Shown here: positions 20,672 to 31,463 of the stretch, in pieces
Layout: the number at the start of each line of letters is the position of its first letter
Position numbering within the stretch: the first letter of the stretch is position 1
Source: Massospora cicadina
Lineage: Eukaryota; Entomophthoromycota; Entomophthoromycetes; Entomophthorales; Entomophthoraceae
NCBI GenBank assembly: GCA_022478985.1
Contig: JAKSZP010014449.1
Coordinates: 124,001-188,000 of the forward strand
DNA: 64,000 bases
Direction of reading: 5' to 3'
Position numbers and translations under genes: made by a program
Notes under the pieces: model-generated
What the model saw: only the letters and a program-made list of their open reading frames with translations
Told to the model about the DNA's origin: nothing
Databases searched by the model: none

Positions 20672-21060
20672 GATGTTTTATTTTCATGTTATAATGTTGG
20701 AGCTTTAGAGCCCCTTGAGCTAAACGGCCAGTCAGATCCTTCATGTTCTGTAACCAATTTAGTGAAGCGTGGTCTGTAACCATAGTGAAGGTAGTCCCAT
20801 ACAGGAAGGGCAATAGTGTTTTACAGCTAACAGAACAACAAGGCACTCCTTTTCTGTTACGCTGTAATTGTGATCCGCCTTTGATAGCATCTTACTGAAA
20901 CAGGATACTGAATTATCTACACAGTTTTTATCCAATTGGGCTTAGATGGCCCCAACGGTGTAGTCCAAGGCATTGGTAAACAAGATAAATGGTTTTCCAT
21001 AGTCAGGGTGCTTCAGGATAGGACGTTGTTGTAGCAGTTGCTTTAACGTCTCAAAAGCGG
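20652..21060 (-). pseudogene. RNase H of element F
   Basis: Conceptual translation gives YGKPFILFTNALDYTVGAI, HNYSVTEKECLVVLLAVKH and VTDHASLNWLQNMKDLTGRL, the connection and RNase H motifs of gypsy pol (TDASxxxxGAxLxQ, YSxTExExLAVV, TDHxSLxxL). The first catalytic Asp position reads TNA, so the Asp is lost. Confidence 0.8.
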
Positions 21061-21299
21061 CCTTCTGTTCAGCACCCCAATGAAAAGGGGTGTTCTTAGT
21101 CAGTAGGCTATGAGGGTTTCACTGAGTTGGGTGAACTTAGGGATGAACTGATGATATTAACCCATCATCCCTAGAAACACCTGAATATCCTGTATATTTT
21201 TAGGGGAGGCATTTTTGTGATTGCTTCGACCTTATCTTGTATGGTTGGATTCCCCTTAAGGAATGGAGTGTCCAAGAAAATCTAATTTCTTTTTGGAAG

Positions 21300-21960
21300 A
21301 AGGTACACTTTGAGGGTCTAGTACTAAAAAAGGTATACTTTGAGGTTTTTAATTTGATATTTGATTCACGTAAGCGTTAAAAACCTCCTTCAGGTGGTCA
21401 AGATGTTTTTAAAAGTTCTTTGAGAACACTGTAATGTCATCAAGATAGATGATGACACAACTTAACTTTGAATACTTTAAGATGTGATCCATAGTGCGCT
21501 GGAAGGTTGCAGGTGCGTAGCACAATCCTTGAGGCAATCAGGGGTTGTAAGAAGCCCTCACTGCAGATAAGAGCACATTCCTTCTGATCTTAGGGAGAAA
21601 GGTCCATTTTCCAATAGCCGCTAGCTAAGTCCATTGCAGAGAAAAAGTTAGATCTGAAGAGATGTGCCAGGGTGTCATCAATGCGGGGGATAGGATAGCT
21701 TTTTTTGTAAAGTTATTTAGTTTGCAGTAGTCCATGACTATCTGATGACTCCGTTCTTCTTTTTGATTAGCAAAAGAGGGAAGATCAAGGGCTTTGTGAA
21801 GGAACTAGCAACCCCACGTCTAATAACTGCTTGAGCTCCGTCCACATCTGTTGTCCTTCCACCTTTGACTTATGGTAAGGTTTTGACCGAATAGGATGGG
21901 CATCCTCACAGCAATGGAATGTCTTCAGTCCTTCATATGGCAATAGTCATTATCCAATAT
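21300..21960 (-). pseudogene. Reverse transcriptase of element F
   Basis: The minus strand shows NFFSAMDLASGYWKM near 21.63 kb and CVIIYLDDITVFSKNF near 21.45 kb: the fingers and the intact catalytic YLDD of gypsy RT. The frame is broken by several stops, so no long open frame exists. Confidence 0.8.
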
Positions 21961-21987
21961 ATAGAATATGTCGATATATCCTTCCAA

Positions 21988-22950
21988 TCAAGTATGGATT
22001 TTTTCCAGCTCATCTGTGGTCAGCTCATATGAATGATGAACGTTGGGTAAGGTACATACCAGGTTATCCTTTGGCGAACCAAAATCTTTCATAGAGCCAA
22101 TGAAGTGGATACGTTCAATGTTCTCCACTGGGATTAAGAAGCCTTGGCCAATCTCCTTGTGTTTTCTTATAACTATGTCCTTGCCAGTGAGGTTTCCTAA
22201 TAGGATAGTAATAAGCCTCTGGTAAGCTGTGTCTAATATCCCAGGCAATACCCGAGGCTCCAAGGGGCTAATGCCCTCGAGTCTTATGATATGCATTATG
22301 CAGTGATGAGAGATTTGGAGCATGATTTTTTGTTGAATCACTCGTTGTTCACAAGACTTAATCATGACCTCATCTGCATAATAGTAAGGGATACTGTCCA
22401 AGGCATCCACTGAATTGGGCAATTTCTTTGTGTTACACCCAGAGGTGGAGTAGTGCAAAGGCATAACAGAAAATATGTATTCAACCAGTCAAGAATACTC
22501 GTTTTTGCCAGGATCTTTATTGGATAGTACTAAAGGGACTTTATAGTTGAGTGATAAGAGGACCCCTTGCTTCATGTTAATTATACGTTTGTACTCAATC
22601 ATAAACTGGGTGCCTATGAGCATATCATAGGTGCTGTTGTCCAAGACCACTGCAGGTGCCAATAAGATAAGTTTATCAATTTGAATGAGAAAGGAAGAGT
22701 ATGCCCCAATAGCATGGGTATTGGTTGGTCCTGCGGTTCCAAATTCTTGAATGTACTCCAAGTCAGGCGCTAGCTTTATCTTTTTGTAGGCTTAGTTGAG
22801 ATCACGTTAACTGTGGAACCAATGTCCAGGATTGCCATTACTTGGAATTTTTGAATGACCACTTCAACCTTGATGAGTGTTCCTTAAAAGTTAGGTGACA
22901 AAGCTAAGACCTCCTTAAGCCTAAAAGTGGAGGTTAGTTTTTGAGCAGTC
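21988..22950 (-). pseudogene. Protease and linker region of element F
   Basis: The frame 22489-22761 has VVLDNSTYDMLIGTQFM and KRIINMKQG, matching VVLPNNDYDMFIGVAFM and VINMAEETL downstream of the protease in element C. The active-site zone lies further upstream near 22.83 kb (MAILDIGSTVNVI in conceptual translation, DTG altered to DIG). The frame 21988-22464 (158 residues) is the linker toward RT. Confidence 0.68.
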
Positions 22951-23175
22951 TCAGGGTATCTATTCAAAATGGATTTCATAGTATGGACCCGCTGAAGAGG
23001 TTGAATTAAGCCAGCTAGAAACTGATCGCTATTGTTGGCAGTGTCAATGACTCTGGGACACCCTAGAAATTTGGCTGAGTTACGTTTAAGTATGATGGTC
23101 TAATCTACTTCTTCAGCGTTCAATCAATCAGGGACCTCCACTTCCACAGGTGCTCCCAATATATAGTAACCAACG

Positions 23176-24138
23176 TCATTGTAACCCCTCAGATTTGTCC
23201 CCAAGGGTATTTTCAACCACTGGCAAGGCTGCAATTGTGGTAGGGGAGACAGCCACATGAGATTGAGTAGCTATCTTATGACCATACGTCTTTTCAGCAA
23301 GCCCTTTGTTGTTACAGGGGTTACCCTTAGGGCGCGCAACTACCAGCTTAGCTTGAGGGGAAGGCACAGCAGCTTTAATAAGCTTGTGCAGGAGTATACT
23401 ATTAACTACTTAGCAGGGCTCCAATTTACAGGAGGATGTTATATCTGGTTTAAGTTGAACTGAGGAAGCAGGTTTCACAGGGAGGATAGGCACAGGTGGG
23501 CTCACCCCTCAACTGTTCTTCAAGAGAAAGCTCCTCAACAATTAGATTGGAAGATTTTACCTCAGCTTCATTCATTGTTGCACATGAATGGAAATTGGCA
23601 AGGTCTAACAGAGCCTCTTCTGTATCATGGATGGATTTAAAATGGAATTTCCTGAAATGATATGCCTGGTGAGAGAGGATTGAGAAGCTAACCCAGTTAA
23701 CATGGCTGCAATAGCATCATCCAAAGTTAGCATGTTAGATCTTGACAACCTTTGTGCACTGAGGTAAAATCACTCAGCAAAGGCAGCAATTGATTCATTC
23801 TCATACATGCTAAGACGCATAAAGGCCTGTTTATCCCTGTTAAGGTTCTGCTTTGAACCAAATTCAGCTAAGAGGGCCTCTTTCACCTCTGTCAAGGTAT
23901 GCAGATTGTTCATGTAAGGAACTATCATTTCTTTTTCCAAGAAACTTAAGCATGGAAGGATGTGTTGAGTTTTTTGCTTCTCAGTTGTGCCCTGCATAGC
24001 AGATTTGTAAACATATAAAAATGAAGCAATAGTCCCTTCACCAGGGGTGTATTTGTCTTTAAGAGGGGGTTTTAAGGGTCGCTGTTCCAGCTCTTTTAAA
24101 ATGAGATAGAGCACTGGTGAGTTACTTTTCCAGGGCAA
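23176..24138 (-). pseudogene. Gag region of element F
   Basis: The 122-residue frame 23770-24138 has TQHILPCLSFLEKEMIV, VKEALLAEFGSKQN and AFMRLSMYENESIAAFA, the pattern of a retrotransposon gag capsid domain (L.......W..L...F). A degenerate knuckle (CNNKGLAEKTYGHKI) sits at about 23.28-23.33 kb. Gag forms the virus-like particle. Confidence 0.65.
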
Positions 24139-24258
24139 CTACTCTCAGTTCAGTTGGCAGGGGGAAGTTTGAGGGTTACTCACTTTAAAAGCGGCCATTT
24201 TTTGAGTTTGATTGATTTTTTTGGTGTACAGGGTGGTCCCCTGTGGTGAGCACCACTT

Positions 24259-25008
24259 TGTGGGAATAATCTAGTAGTGTACTCACTAGTGCTAAATGCT
24301 ACTGGATTCCATAATAGTTTTATAAATATAGAGATAAAAACACTAATGAATAAAAATGCTTGGGTTTTAGGTTTTTTATTGTGTAGTCATGGGAAGAAAA
24401 AAATGAAACCTCTCAATATTCAACCAATCAGTATTTAAACTTTATTCAGGGTTGGAGGAAATTTAATAGTAAGTTTGAAATGGCTTGTTACTGTCTGAAT
24501 TAGGAAATATGAGAATGTGGCCTATCAAAGCTCAGAATACTCACTTCACTTAGGCTGACCAATGGATGGGAAATTATATTTAGACAGTATTTACCTGTGG
24601 GATAACAATTTAATATATTTCAGCCAATCCCCATTGGCTAAAATTCTTTCAACTTGAGGGACCTCCACCACACCTATAAAAGGGGGTGGTCCCCACTTAG
24701 GTGTTTGAAGGGAATTGGATGTGGCAGGGAAAGAAACCACTGATGGACTTCCCATGTTCCCTCTCCTGGTCAGGGCAATTCAACTGCCCAACTTCATGCT
24801 ATTTGACCATTTGGTATTTGTAACAGTGTTACCCCAATTAGCAGGGTTCCACCAAGAATCAACCAGGGTCTTTTGGCCAATTTATCATTACTATTATTTA
24901 AATCATTGGTATCATTATTGTGGACTTGTAAATATCCAACTTTTTCCTTTTCAGCAGATTTTGCCCCAAAAATTTTTAATCTGAAGTTGGGAGGGCAAAT
25001 GTCTGACA
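24259..25008 (-). repeat. 5' LTR of element F
   Basis: 750 bp, starts TGTGGGAATAATC and ends GTCTGACA on the plus strand; it pairs with 18656-19390. Confidence 0.82.
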
Positions 25009-25224
25009 GTAGAACACTAATCCCACTACTAGGTTAACATCCCTAATATAAATAGAATAGGATAGTGTTATATAGAATCTACTGAAGCATACAATTTTAA
25101 TATTGTTTAAAGCTATAACAAAATTTGTGGAAACACCGAATAATTATACTTTACTAGCCATTCATTACCCTGCTTCACTATAGTGTCTATAGAATTTTAG
25201 ATAGTCAAATTATTAATTTAGCTA

Positions 25225-25450
25225 TATATTATAAATAAACAATAACCACTCAGCCAAATCTAATTACCCAATCGAATCTACCAAAAACCATCAACCACTC
25301 AGCTAAAACTAACTGAACTTATCAAATCAACCGATAACTAATCACCCCTCAAAACTAAACTGTGTCCTATCGATTCGACCAAAAGCCACCACTTGGCTAA
25401 ACAAAATAAATTTTATCGAATCAATCAAATAACACCAAACTGCTACCTGA
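25225..25450. repeat. Degenerate repeats of about 60 bp
   Basis: Four imperfect units share ACCACTCAGCYAAA, an ACTAA stretch and TATCGAATCNACCAA. A related stretch (TTCGAATCGATTAAAATAAA, then ACCACCAAACCGCC) recurs at about 29225-29320. The origin is unknown; it may be a decayed minisatellite. Confidence 0.5.
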
Positions 25451-25540
25451 AACATCTCTATATTTAAAATCATTGTATGTGACATATCTTCAAAAACTAT
25501 TAAATCAACTTCTACTTAACTTGCCAAAAGCATTTATTAA

Positions 25541-25905
25541 TTAGGGGAACCAAATTAGGCAGGTTTTTAACCGACTTTGAAAAAGGAGGTTATCAATTCG
25601 ACCTGTATGTATGTTTTTTTCTTTTTTCCTATGTTTGTTCGTGCATAACTCTGAAAATACTGGATCGATTTGGATGATAATCTCCAAAAATCGAAGATGC
25701 TCCAACTTAGGTCGCATTTTACTTTTGTAAGTATTGGGCAAGTATCTGCCCATTATGAAAGTAGATATACAAAAAGGGCTCGGAAGCGATGGATATTTGT
25801 GGGACTAATACAACTCGGATAAACTTTTTCCGGAATCGGTGAAGCGATAGCTTCGAAGCACTTGTGATATGTCCTATGGCTAGGGGGTATGGTCAAATCA
25901 GTCAG
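25541..25905 (+). repeat. Dispersed repeat with ACCGACTTTGAAAAAGGAGG motif
   Basis: Contains ACCGACTTTGAAAAAGGAGG, then TTATCAATTCGACCTGTATG, a T-rich run, GTGCATAACTCTGAAAATAC, and TGGATCGATTTGGATGATAA. This chain (CCGACTT...AAAGGAGG, CAATTCGAC, T-run, GATCGATTTTGATGA) is one I associate from memory with abundant arthropod dispersed repeats. No coding capacity. Classification is open. Confidence 0.45.
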
Positions 25906-25940
25906 TATGAGCTCATAGCGGGACGAGCTTAAATCATTAT

Positions 25941-26218
25941 AGATGGCTATCGTTTTTGCATTATTTGACCAATAACCTCATCTAAATTTAATAAAAATGA
26001 ATTATTTTAGATAACGATCAATAAATTTACATAGATTGACTTATAAAAGCAACCAAATCTAATATAAAATGAATTACTTTAGATGGCGATCAGTAAATTT
26101 GGCATACGTTGACCAATAAAATCATCTAAATTTAAAAAAAGGAGTATTGTAGATGGTGATCAGTAAATTAGTCTAATTTGACCAATAAAATCAACTAAAT
26201 TTAATAAAAATAAATTAT
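25941..26218 (+). repeat. Tandem repeat, about 70-bp unit, four copies
   Basis: Units at 25941-26008, 26009-26080, 26081-26150 and 26151-26218. Consensus start AGATGGCGATCAGTAAATTT, middle TTGACCAATAAAATCATCTA, end AATTTAATAAAAATGAATTA. Units diverge by point changes and small indels. Confidence 0.85.
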
Positions 26219-26419
26219 TAGCATATTTGTTTATAAGATAATATATATAATAGATATACAATATGTTTTAATTTTATAGAGAAATAGTAAGGGGTCAAAA
26301 TAATATATAGAGATAGTGATATTTAATAAAAGTAATAAAAAGAGCCACTTTTAAAAATGCATTAACTTCTTGAGGGAAAAGAGCTGGGGTAAAGTTTTTT
26401 GGGAAAAAAGAACCTTCTC

Positions 26420-26787
26420 AAAAAAAATTTTTTTGGGGAAAAAAGAACTTCCTTAAAAAAAGCTCTAAAAAGTATGAAATAATTGAGAAATTAAGCCTAC
26501 TCAATAAAACCCTTTTTGAAGTCAGCGCCATATTTTAACTGACTTATAATAGGTGTTTATAATTTATATACTCAGTACTATTTCTTCTAAGTTGCTTATA
26601 GTTTACATTTGAACCTAATCCAGACATAAGATATAGATTGTATTTATGGGAAAAATTCTGTAATTCAGTTTGAAATATGGTGCCGGCTTCAAAAAGGGTT
26701 TTATTGAGTAGGCTTAATTTCTCGATTATTTCATACTTTTTAGAGCTTTTTTTTAAAGGAGGTTCTTTTTTCCCAAAATTTTTTTTA
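26420..26787. mobile_element. MITE-like foldback with inverted repeats of about 120 bp
   Basis: The left arm 26420-26542 and right arm 26666-26787 are reverse complements over about 120 bp with few mismatches. Key shared blocks are GCCTACTCAATAAAACCCTT and its complement, CTCTAAAAAGTATGAAATAA and its complement. The 120-bp centre is AT-rich and non-coding. No transposase, so a non-autonomous DNA transposon or a foldback element. The superfamily is undetermined; a target duplication could not be fixed in the A/T-rich flanks. Confidence 0.82.
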
Positions 26788-26804
26788 AAAATTATATAAG
26801 CCTA

Positions 26805-26998
26805 ATATCCAGATACCTGACAATGCCCCAAACCGAGATAGCGAATAGCAAAGGCAGTCCATGAAGTTCCGTGGTTTATCATATGCCGTGCATGGAGGTT
26901 TTCCGGGTTTTATCCTCCTTTTACCATTCATTCGATTTCCCCTTAATTGGTGCGGTATTGTTCCCAGGTTGGGTGGCCCACCTCGAATAAAATTTAAT
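26805..26998 (+). mobile_element. SINE copy lacking the tRNA head
   Basis: Matches the body and tail of the SINE at 10100-10382: GCATGGAGGTTTTCCGGGTT then TTATCCTCCTTT, and the tail GTATTGTTCCCAGG...CCCACCTCGAATAAAAT. A 10-base insertion (TTGGGTGGCC region) sits in the tail. The pol III boxes are not visible, so it is 5'-truncated. Confidence 0.7.
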
Positions 26999-27107
26999 TA
27001 TCTCTTGGGTCACGAGACAATAACGCTGTTATTTTGAACGTGCAAAGTATCTGCTTATAAGCCTGAACTCTAAAAAACAATTTCAATTACACCATTGTTT
27101 CTTAAGC

Positions 27108-28657
27108 ATGTCTAATTTGAACAGTCTTAACTTCTTGGCTTATTGGTGGAGCATAGTCAAACTTTTTATAACTATTAAGCTTTATATATTCTGCCAAGTA
27201 ATATATCATTAACTTATAACAAAGTTCTTTTGAAGTCGATTTGTTACCAGCTTTGCAGCTATTTTAACATGCTTATATACAGTTTAGTTTTATTAAATCC
27301 AAATATTTGTTCTTAAATCAGATTGCTTTTTATTTCTAAAATAAATGTAGTGGATTTCCCAACCATCTGGTAAATCAAAGCGTAAATTTTTTCAAAAGAT
27401 TGCTATCTTAGGTACTTGTGAACTCTATAAAATGTTACATAATTTTTACAATATCTTGCTTTACTTATAATAACACTTTTTTACCTTTAAGGTGACGAAT
27501 TTGCTCTGGGGTTTGGCGATAATTTAAGGCTTGGTGGAAGTACAGGTATCAACTTTTTTGTACCCTATTTTTAAACTCTTAAGAGTTAACCTTTAAAGGC
27601 GATCTAATATATGTTTCTCTCATGTTTTTATTTTTGAAGGAATCTCGCAAACACTCAGTAAAGAAAATTTCAAGAGATAATCGAATAAAGCAAAACTGGT
27701 CAATTTTTAACTTGGGAGTATATGGCTCAACAACTCGAGATTGGCTACCAGCTGGTTTTGTTCAAGGCGTGCCAAATCATCCCCATCTGTTAGAATCTAA
27801 GCTTACTTGTAATTCAAAACTCAGCGGATGTAAAATCCTGGGCATATTAATTGGCTTCAACGATTATAGGTATTCTTTAAAAATCTATTTTTTAACCCGT
27901 AAAACCACTAACGTGCCCTATTTTAATCTCACTTATAATTATGATCCAGTGCATCTCCGGGTTTATCACCTCAAACTACACTTGAAAACATTAAGTCAAT
28001 CACCAAACACCTATCTGGTTTAGGCTATAAAATGTATTTATTTACTATTCCTCCCGCTTTTTCAAAGGATTCTATTTTTTCAACTCATGAAAACCTTGAA
28101 CGTAGTCAAATGATCAAAGAGCTTGTTTCAAGGTATTTGTAAATTGTCTTTAAAGTTTTTGCAAAATGAGTTTTTAAAAAATAAGTCAGTTGAGATTTGA
28201 TAGAATAATAGGTTTTTAAGCTTTGAGCATAAATGTTACCTTTATTACAAATTGTGTTTTAATTCTACGTACTAAACCGTAAATAAAGAGTAAGGTTTTA
28301 ATTTGACTATTTATATTAATATAAATTTTGAACTCTGGCATTATGGATTATACAATAAATTAATAAATTTTATCAACAGTGGAGAGATACCTAACTTGCA
28401 TCTTGGTGTTGAAATTGACGAATCCAATTTTGGATTTAAAAGAAAATCTCTCTATTCTCCCGGTTCCTCTTACTTCAATGCAACGGTAAATATTTTTTAA
28501 TGCAAACAAACATAATGGAAATGAACTTTTATTAGCTTCGTTCTAATTTTTTATATATTAGGGATATTCCCGTGTTGCAAAAGATTGGTTTCAAATGATT
28601 GTTCTTGATATGGTCAAGCAGGAGTTTTCTGTATTTAAAGATATCTTGGGATATTAA
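27108..28657 (+). CDS. SGNH/GDSL-hydrolase-like membrane protein, seven exons, catalytic residues replaced
   Basis: Exons 27108-27197, 27351-27411, 27492-27545, 27659-27869, 27950-28132, 28380-28485, 28562-28657; all six introns are GT-AG and every junction keeps frame, giving 266 residues. Residues about 8-30 (FLAYWWSIVKLFITIKLYIF) form an N-terminal signal anchor. Then KIAILGDEFALGFGDN (block I; GDS has become GDE), FNLGVYGSTTRDWLP (block II glycine kept), ILIGFND (block III Asn kept), and SPGSSYFNATGY near the C-terminus, where family members usually have SxDxxHxNxxGY; Asp and His appear lost. Fold as in SGNH esterases, but probably not a standard hydrolase; it may bind lipid or glycan at a membrane. 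Single-copy-looking and intact, unlike everything around it. The start ATG is the one that leads in frame into exon 2. An alternative acceptor in intron 3 at 27640 would create an early stop. Confidence 0.82.
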
Positions 28658-30050
28658 AAGTTGTTTTTTATATAATTTGCACATATAATTAACATACCAT
28701 TTTATATATTTTGGATTTTTAAAACCTTTACACAGGATTGCCTTAGTCGACTTGTTTTTGTAGCTGCATACACACATGCTTTTAGTATGCCTTATTGAAA
28801 TAAATTTTTAATATTTATTGAGCGACGCTCCTAATTTTTTAGGCCAAAGCTTACTTTTTATTACGGACAATTTATTGGTTACAGCACACCAATATATAAA
28901 TATTCACATTTTTATTGATAGAAGCAATTTACAAGATAAAATAATTAATCAAAGCACAATTACTTATCTCATCACGCGCATTACTTTAAGTTTGCACTGG
29001 TAACGTTTTAGCAAAGTTGAAATCAGCGCATCAAACAGAGCTACCTTTTAGTAATAACATCTTAACTCATATATAAATTATAAAACTTATACATCACTAA
29101 TGAATTGCATAATATCTGATAATTGCATATTAAAAACCCTGTAATTGTACAATATCTGTATCTGTCCTTTATTTTATAGCTAGCAGGTACCTCGGCTCCA
29201 CCTGCATTTATTAATTCACAAATGATTCGAATCGATTAAAATAAATTTTATATTATAGATAACCACCAAACCGCCTACTCAAAACCATAGACCATACCAA
29301 ATTAACCAATCACCAACTGCTTTGCTTAGTGGCTTCCAAACTTATTTTGCCAAAGGACCCCTTCTCAGTGCATTATTTTAACAACAGACCCCCAAGCGAA
29401 ATGACTCTACACACCGGCATAATAGCAAAATTACAAATTTAACTTTGATGTCTTGAATGGTGAATGATGCTGTAAAAACAAGGTATAAATAAAGTATTTT
29501 GATATTCAAGTATTGTTTATTGAAATTATACCTTTTGTTTTAAATTATAAAAACACTATTTTTCAATGAGATGGGTAAACCTGATAGGATGATATGCATT
29601 TATTTATTCTCAACTCATTTAGTGATTCCCAAAGTGGTTTGTACTGTCACAAAAATAGCGGATTTTACTGTAGTTTGTGATGGGTTGCTGGCATGGTGGT
29701 GGAATTATCATGATACTTTGGGTTGTCAGGCTGGCAGTTGTCTTCTGTCATCCTAGGTGTTTTATTGCAATAAATGCCCAGTGAAGAGATTCCAATTATT
29801 TATAATAGAAGCAAATGATAAAGATAAATTTGAATTCTAGATTGGTAATTCTATTGGAAAGTTAACAAGGGTTTTTATACCCATTTCTTGTGGTTTTCAG
29901 AGTCTAGAATATTCTAGGAATGTCAGTGTAACTTAAGATAAATAAATATTTTTTAACGGTTAAATTATAGATTTACCAAATGTCAGCAAATTGCTAAACT
30001 GTTCAATACTTTTCCTATTCATTTTTGTATTAGGAGAGTTTAAAATAGTT
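28658..30050. other. AT-rich region downstream of the SGNH-like gene
   Basis: No convincing exon chain. AAATAAA at about 28797-28804 could serve as a polyadenylation signal for the gene upstream. Two stretches resemble hAT-type transposon ends (AGTGGCTTCCAAACTTATTT near 29328, AGTGATTCCCAAAGTGG near 29620), both in the same orientation and without a partner. The rest shows nothing. Confidence 0.5.
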
Positions 30051-30819
30051 GCCATTAATAATAGATTGATATGGCGCTCCATTGAGGGGTTAAGTTGTAG
30101 TTTCCATAAAGGAGTACTTTGGTACCTCTAAAAGTCTTTTGAAGTGAGGGTGAATCTTCCCTGGATCAGGAGATCATGAGTTTATTCTGGTATAGTAGGA
30201 CAAGGTCACCTACTGTAAAGACATGAAAGGGTTTGAGATCATTTTCATAAATGATCTTAATTTGGTGGGCATGGTTACACACCTTTTTCTTGGCAACAGA
30301 TTGTTTGAGTCATAGGGTTGACAGAAATTAACCCTTGAGTTACTTAGATAGCATACTGGGTTGGAATTTCACTCCAAACAGTACTCATATAGCATATGCT
30401 TAGTGATGCTGTGGATTTTATTTTACCATTCCTAAAGAATGGTGGGTAGGCATTCAGGCCATTTCTCAGGGTTGTTAGTGATAACCCATTTTGGGAAAAT
30501 CAGGGCTTGATTTATCCACTTAGTTAAACTGTTAGATTGTGAAAGTATGCTGTAATTATATAGAGTGCCAAGTGCACATATGAACCATCATTTCCTCAAC
30601 CAACCTATTACTAAAATGGAAACCCTAGTAAGTCAAAATAATGTGGGATGATACAAAAAAATAAAGATCTCATTATATATAGAACTGAGCTGTGTGGGTT
30701 GTATTGTCTTAGAAACTGCCTTGTCAATGGGCCAATGAATGTAATATTGTGTGCCTACTAGGACAAACTTCAAACCATTGGTTGAAATGCTTAAGTGTCC
30801 CATGAAGCCAAGGCCCCAC
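30050..30819 (-). pseudogene. Degraded gypsy integrase fragment
   Basis: Aligns at nucleotide level with the integrase C-terminal zone of element F near 19.5-20.2 kb (for example blocks around ACCTCTAAAAGT...GAATCTTCC, and GTTTGAGATCATTTTC...). Conceptual minus translation gives only short integrase-like stretches between stops. A C/F-type element, older than element F itself. Continues to the right of the solo LTR at 31464. Confidence 0.5.
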
Positions 30820-31463
30820 TGTCATGCTTCATGACATAATTTCTGGCTTAAATCATGGAGACAATAAGGCAATAAGTAATGTTAAAGGGGTCAAGATGGC
30901 TAACCCCCTGATCTCAAGTATACCTTGAATCAACGCTGGGTTAAGACAAGCAGGACCAGGTTGATACTAAGAAATTGTTTTATGAGGCCCAAGGCATTAC
31001 ATCATTAGGATTGAAAATCACAAAATTTAGTTTACATCAAGATGGAACAGTACATTTCATTTTAAACAAAGGGTGAATTTGTTCTCAAGATATAATACTA
31101 TCAAAATGGTAGTATTCAACTGGCTACTAGGTACCAAGTGTGGGCATATTACTGGTATGGGACTACCACCAATGATGATCATGTTTTAGGATGATTTGAG
31201 CTCTAAGTCTCAACCTAACAATCCTAGCCCAACATCTTATTTTCCTTATATTTAATTTTATCCAACCAATCTCTATTAGTCATCTTCCCTTGCAAATAAA
31301 CCATTTATTCTCTTATGAAACTTTTTTCTTTACCACCGTTTACCGCTTAATGGAGGTATTCCTATTTGTATATATCCATTATGTCAATATTGAACTCTTT
31401 CAAGGAATTTTTTTGGCCAATCTTAATAGTCATTCTTGGAGAGTTATATAAACTCTCCTCACA
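30820..31463 (+). repeat. Solo D-type LTR with perfect CCCAC target duplication
   Basis: Starts TGTCATGCTTCATG and ends CTCTCCTCACA, matching the ends of the D LTR in the opposite orientation (D LTR starts TGTCATGG, ends ...ACTTTCTTACA). CCCAC precedes (30815-30819) and follows (31464-31468). It keeps the DLKYTLNQRWVKT coding motif at about 30918-30957 but, at 644 bp, lacks the region of the membrane-protein ORF. It probably arose by LTR-LTR recombination. Confidence 0.82.

Larger units (their letters stand above)
18656..25008 (-). mobile_element. Gypsy element F
   Basis: A minus-strand LTR retrotransposon of about 6.35 kb. The LTRs at 18656-19390 and 24259-25008 share the promoter-like CCTATAAAAGGG block, AGTGTTACCCCAATT, and the end GTCTGACA. 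Minus-strand order: gag (23.77-24.14), knuckle remnant (about 23.3), protease region (22.5-22.95), linker (21.99-22.46), RT (21.3-21.95), RNase H (20.65-21.06), IN (19.5-20.67). No chromodomain seen. The family resembles element C. Flanks GGTGG and GTAGA do not match, so there is no visible target duplication. Confidence 0.88.

Noticed and set aside
18651..25013. Target duplication of element F
   Set aside because: Flanks GGTGG and GTAGA do not match; one side is an E-family chromodomain, the other unrelated AT-rich DNA, so the element probably recombined or the junction was rearranged.
25941..26218. CRISPR-like array
   Set aside because: Repeats are tandem without unique spacers, units of about 70 bp diverge, and the context is a eukaryotic intron-bearing genome.
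27622..28023. 133-residue continuous ORF as a gene
   Set aside because: It reads through two introns. The spliced model joins upstream and downstream exons in frame and gives a coherent SGNH-like protein; the tail after NDY is intron sequence.
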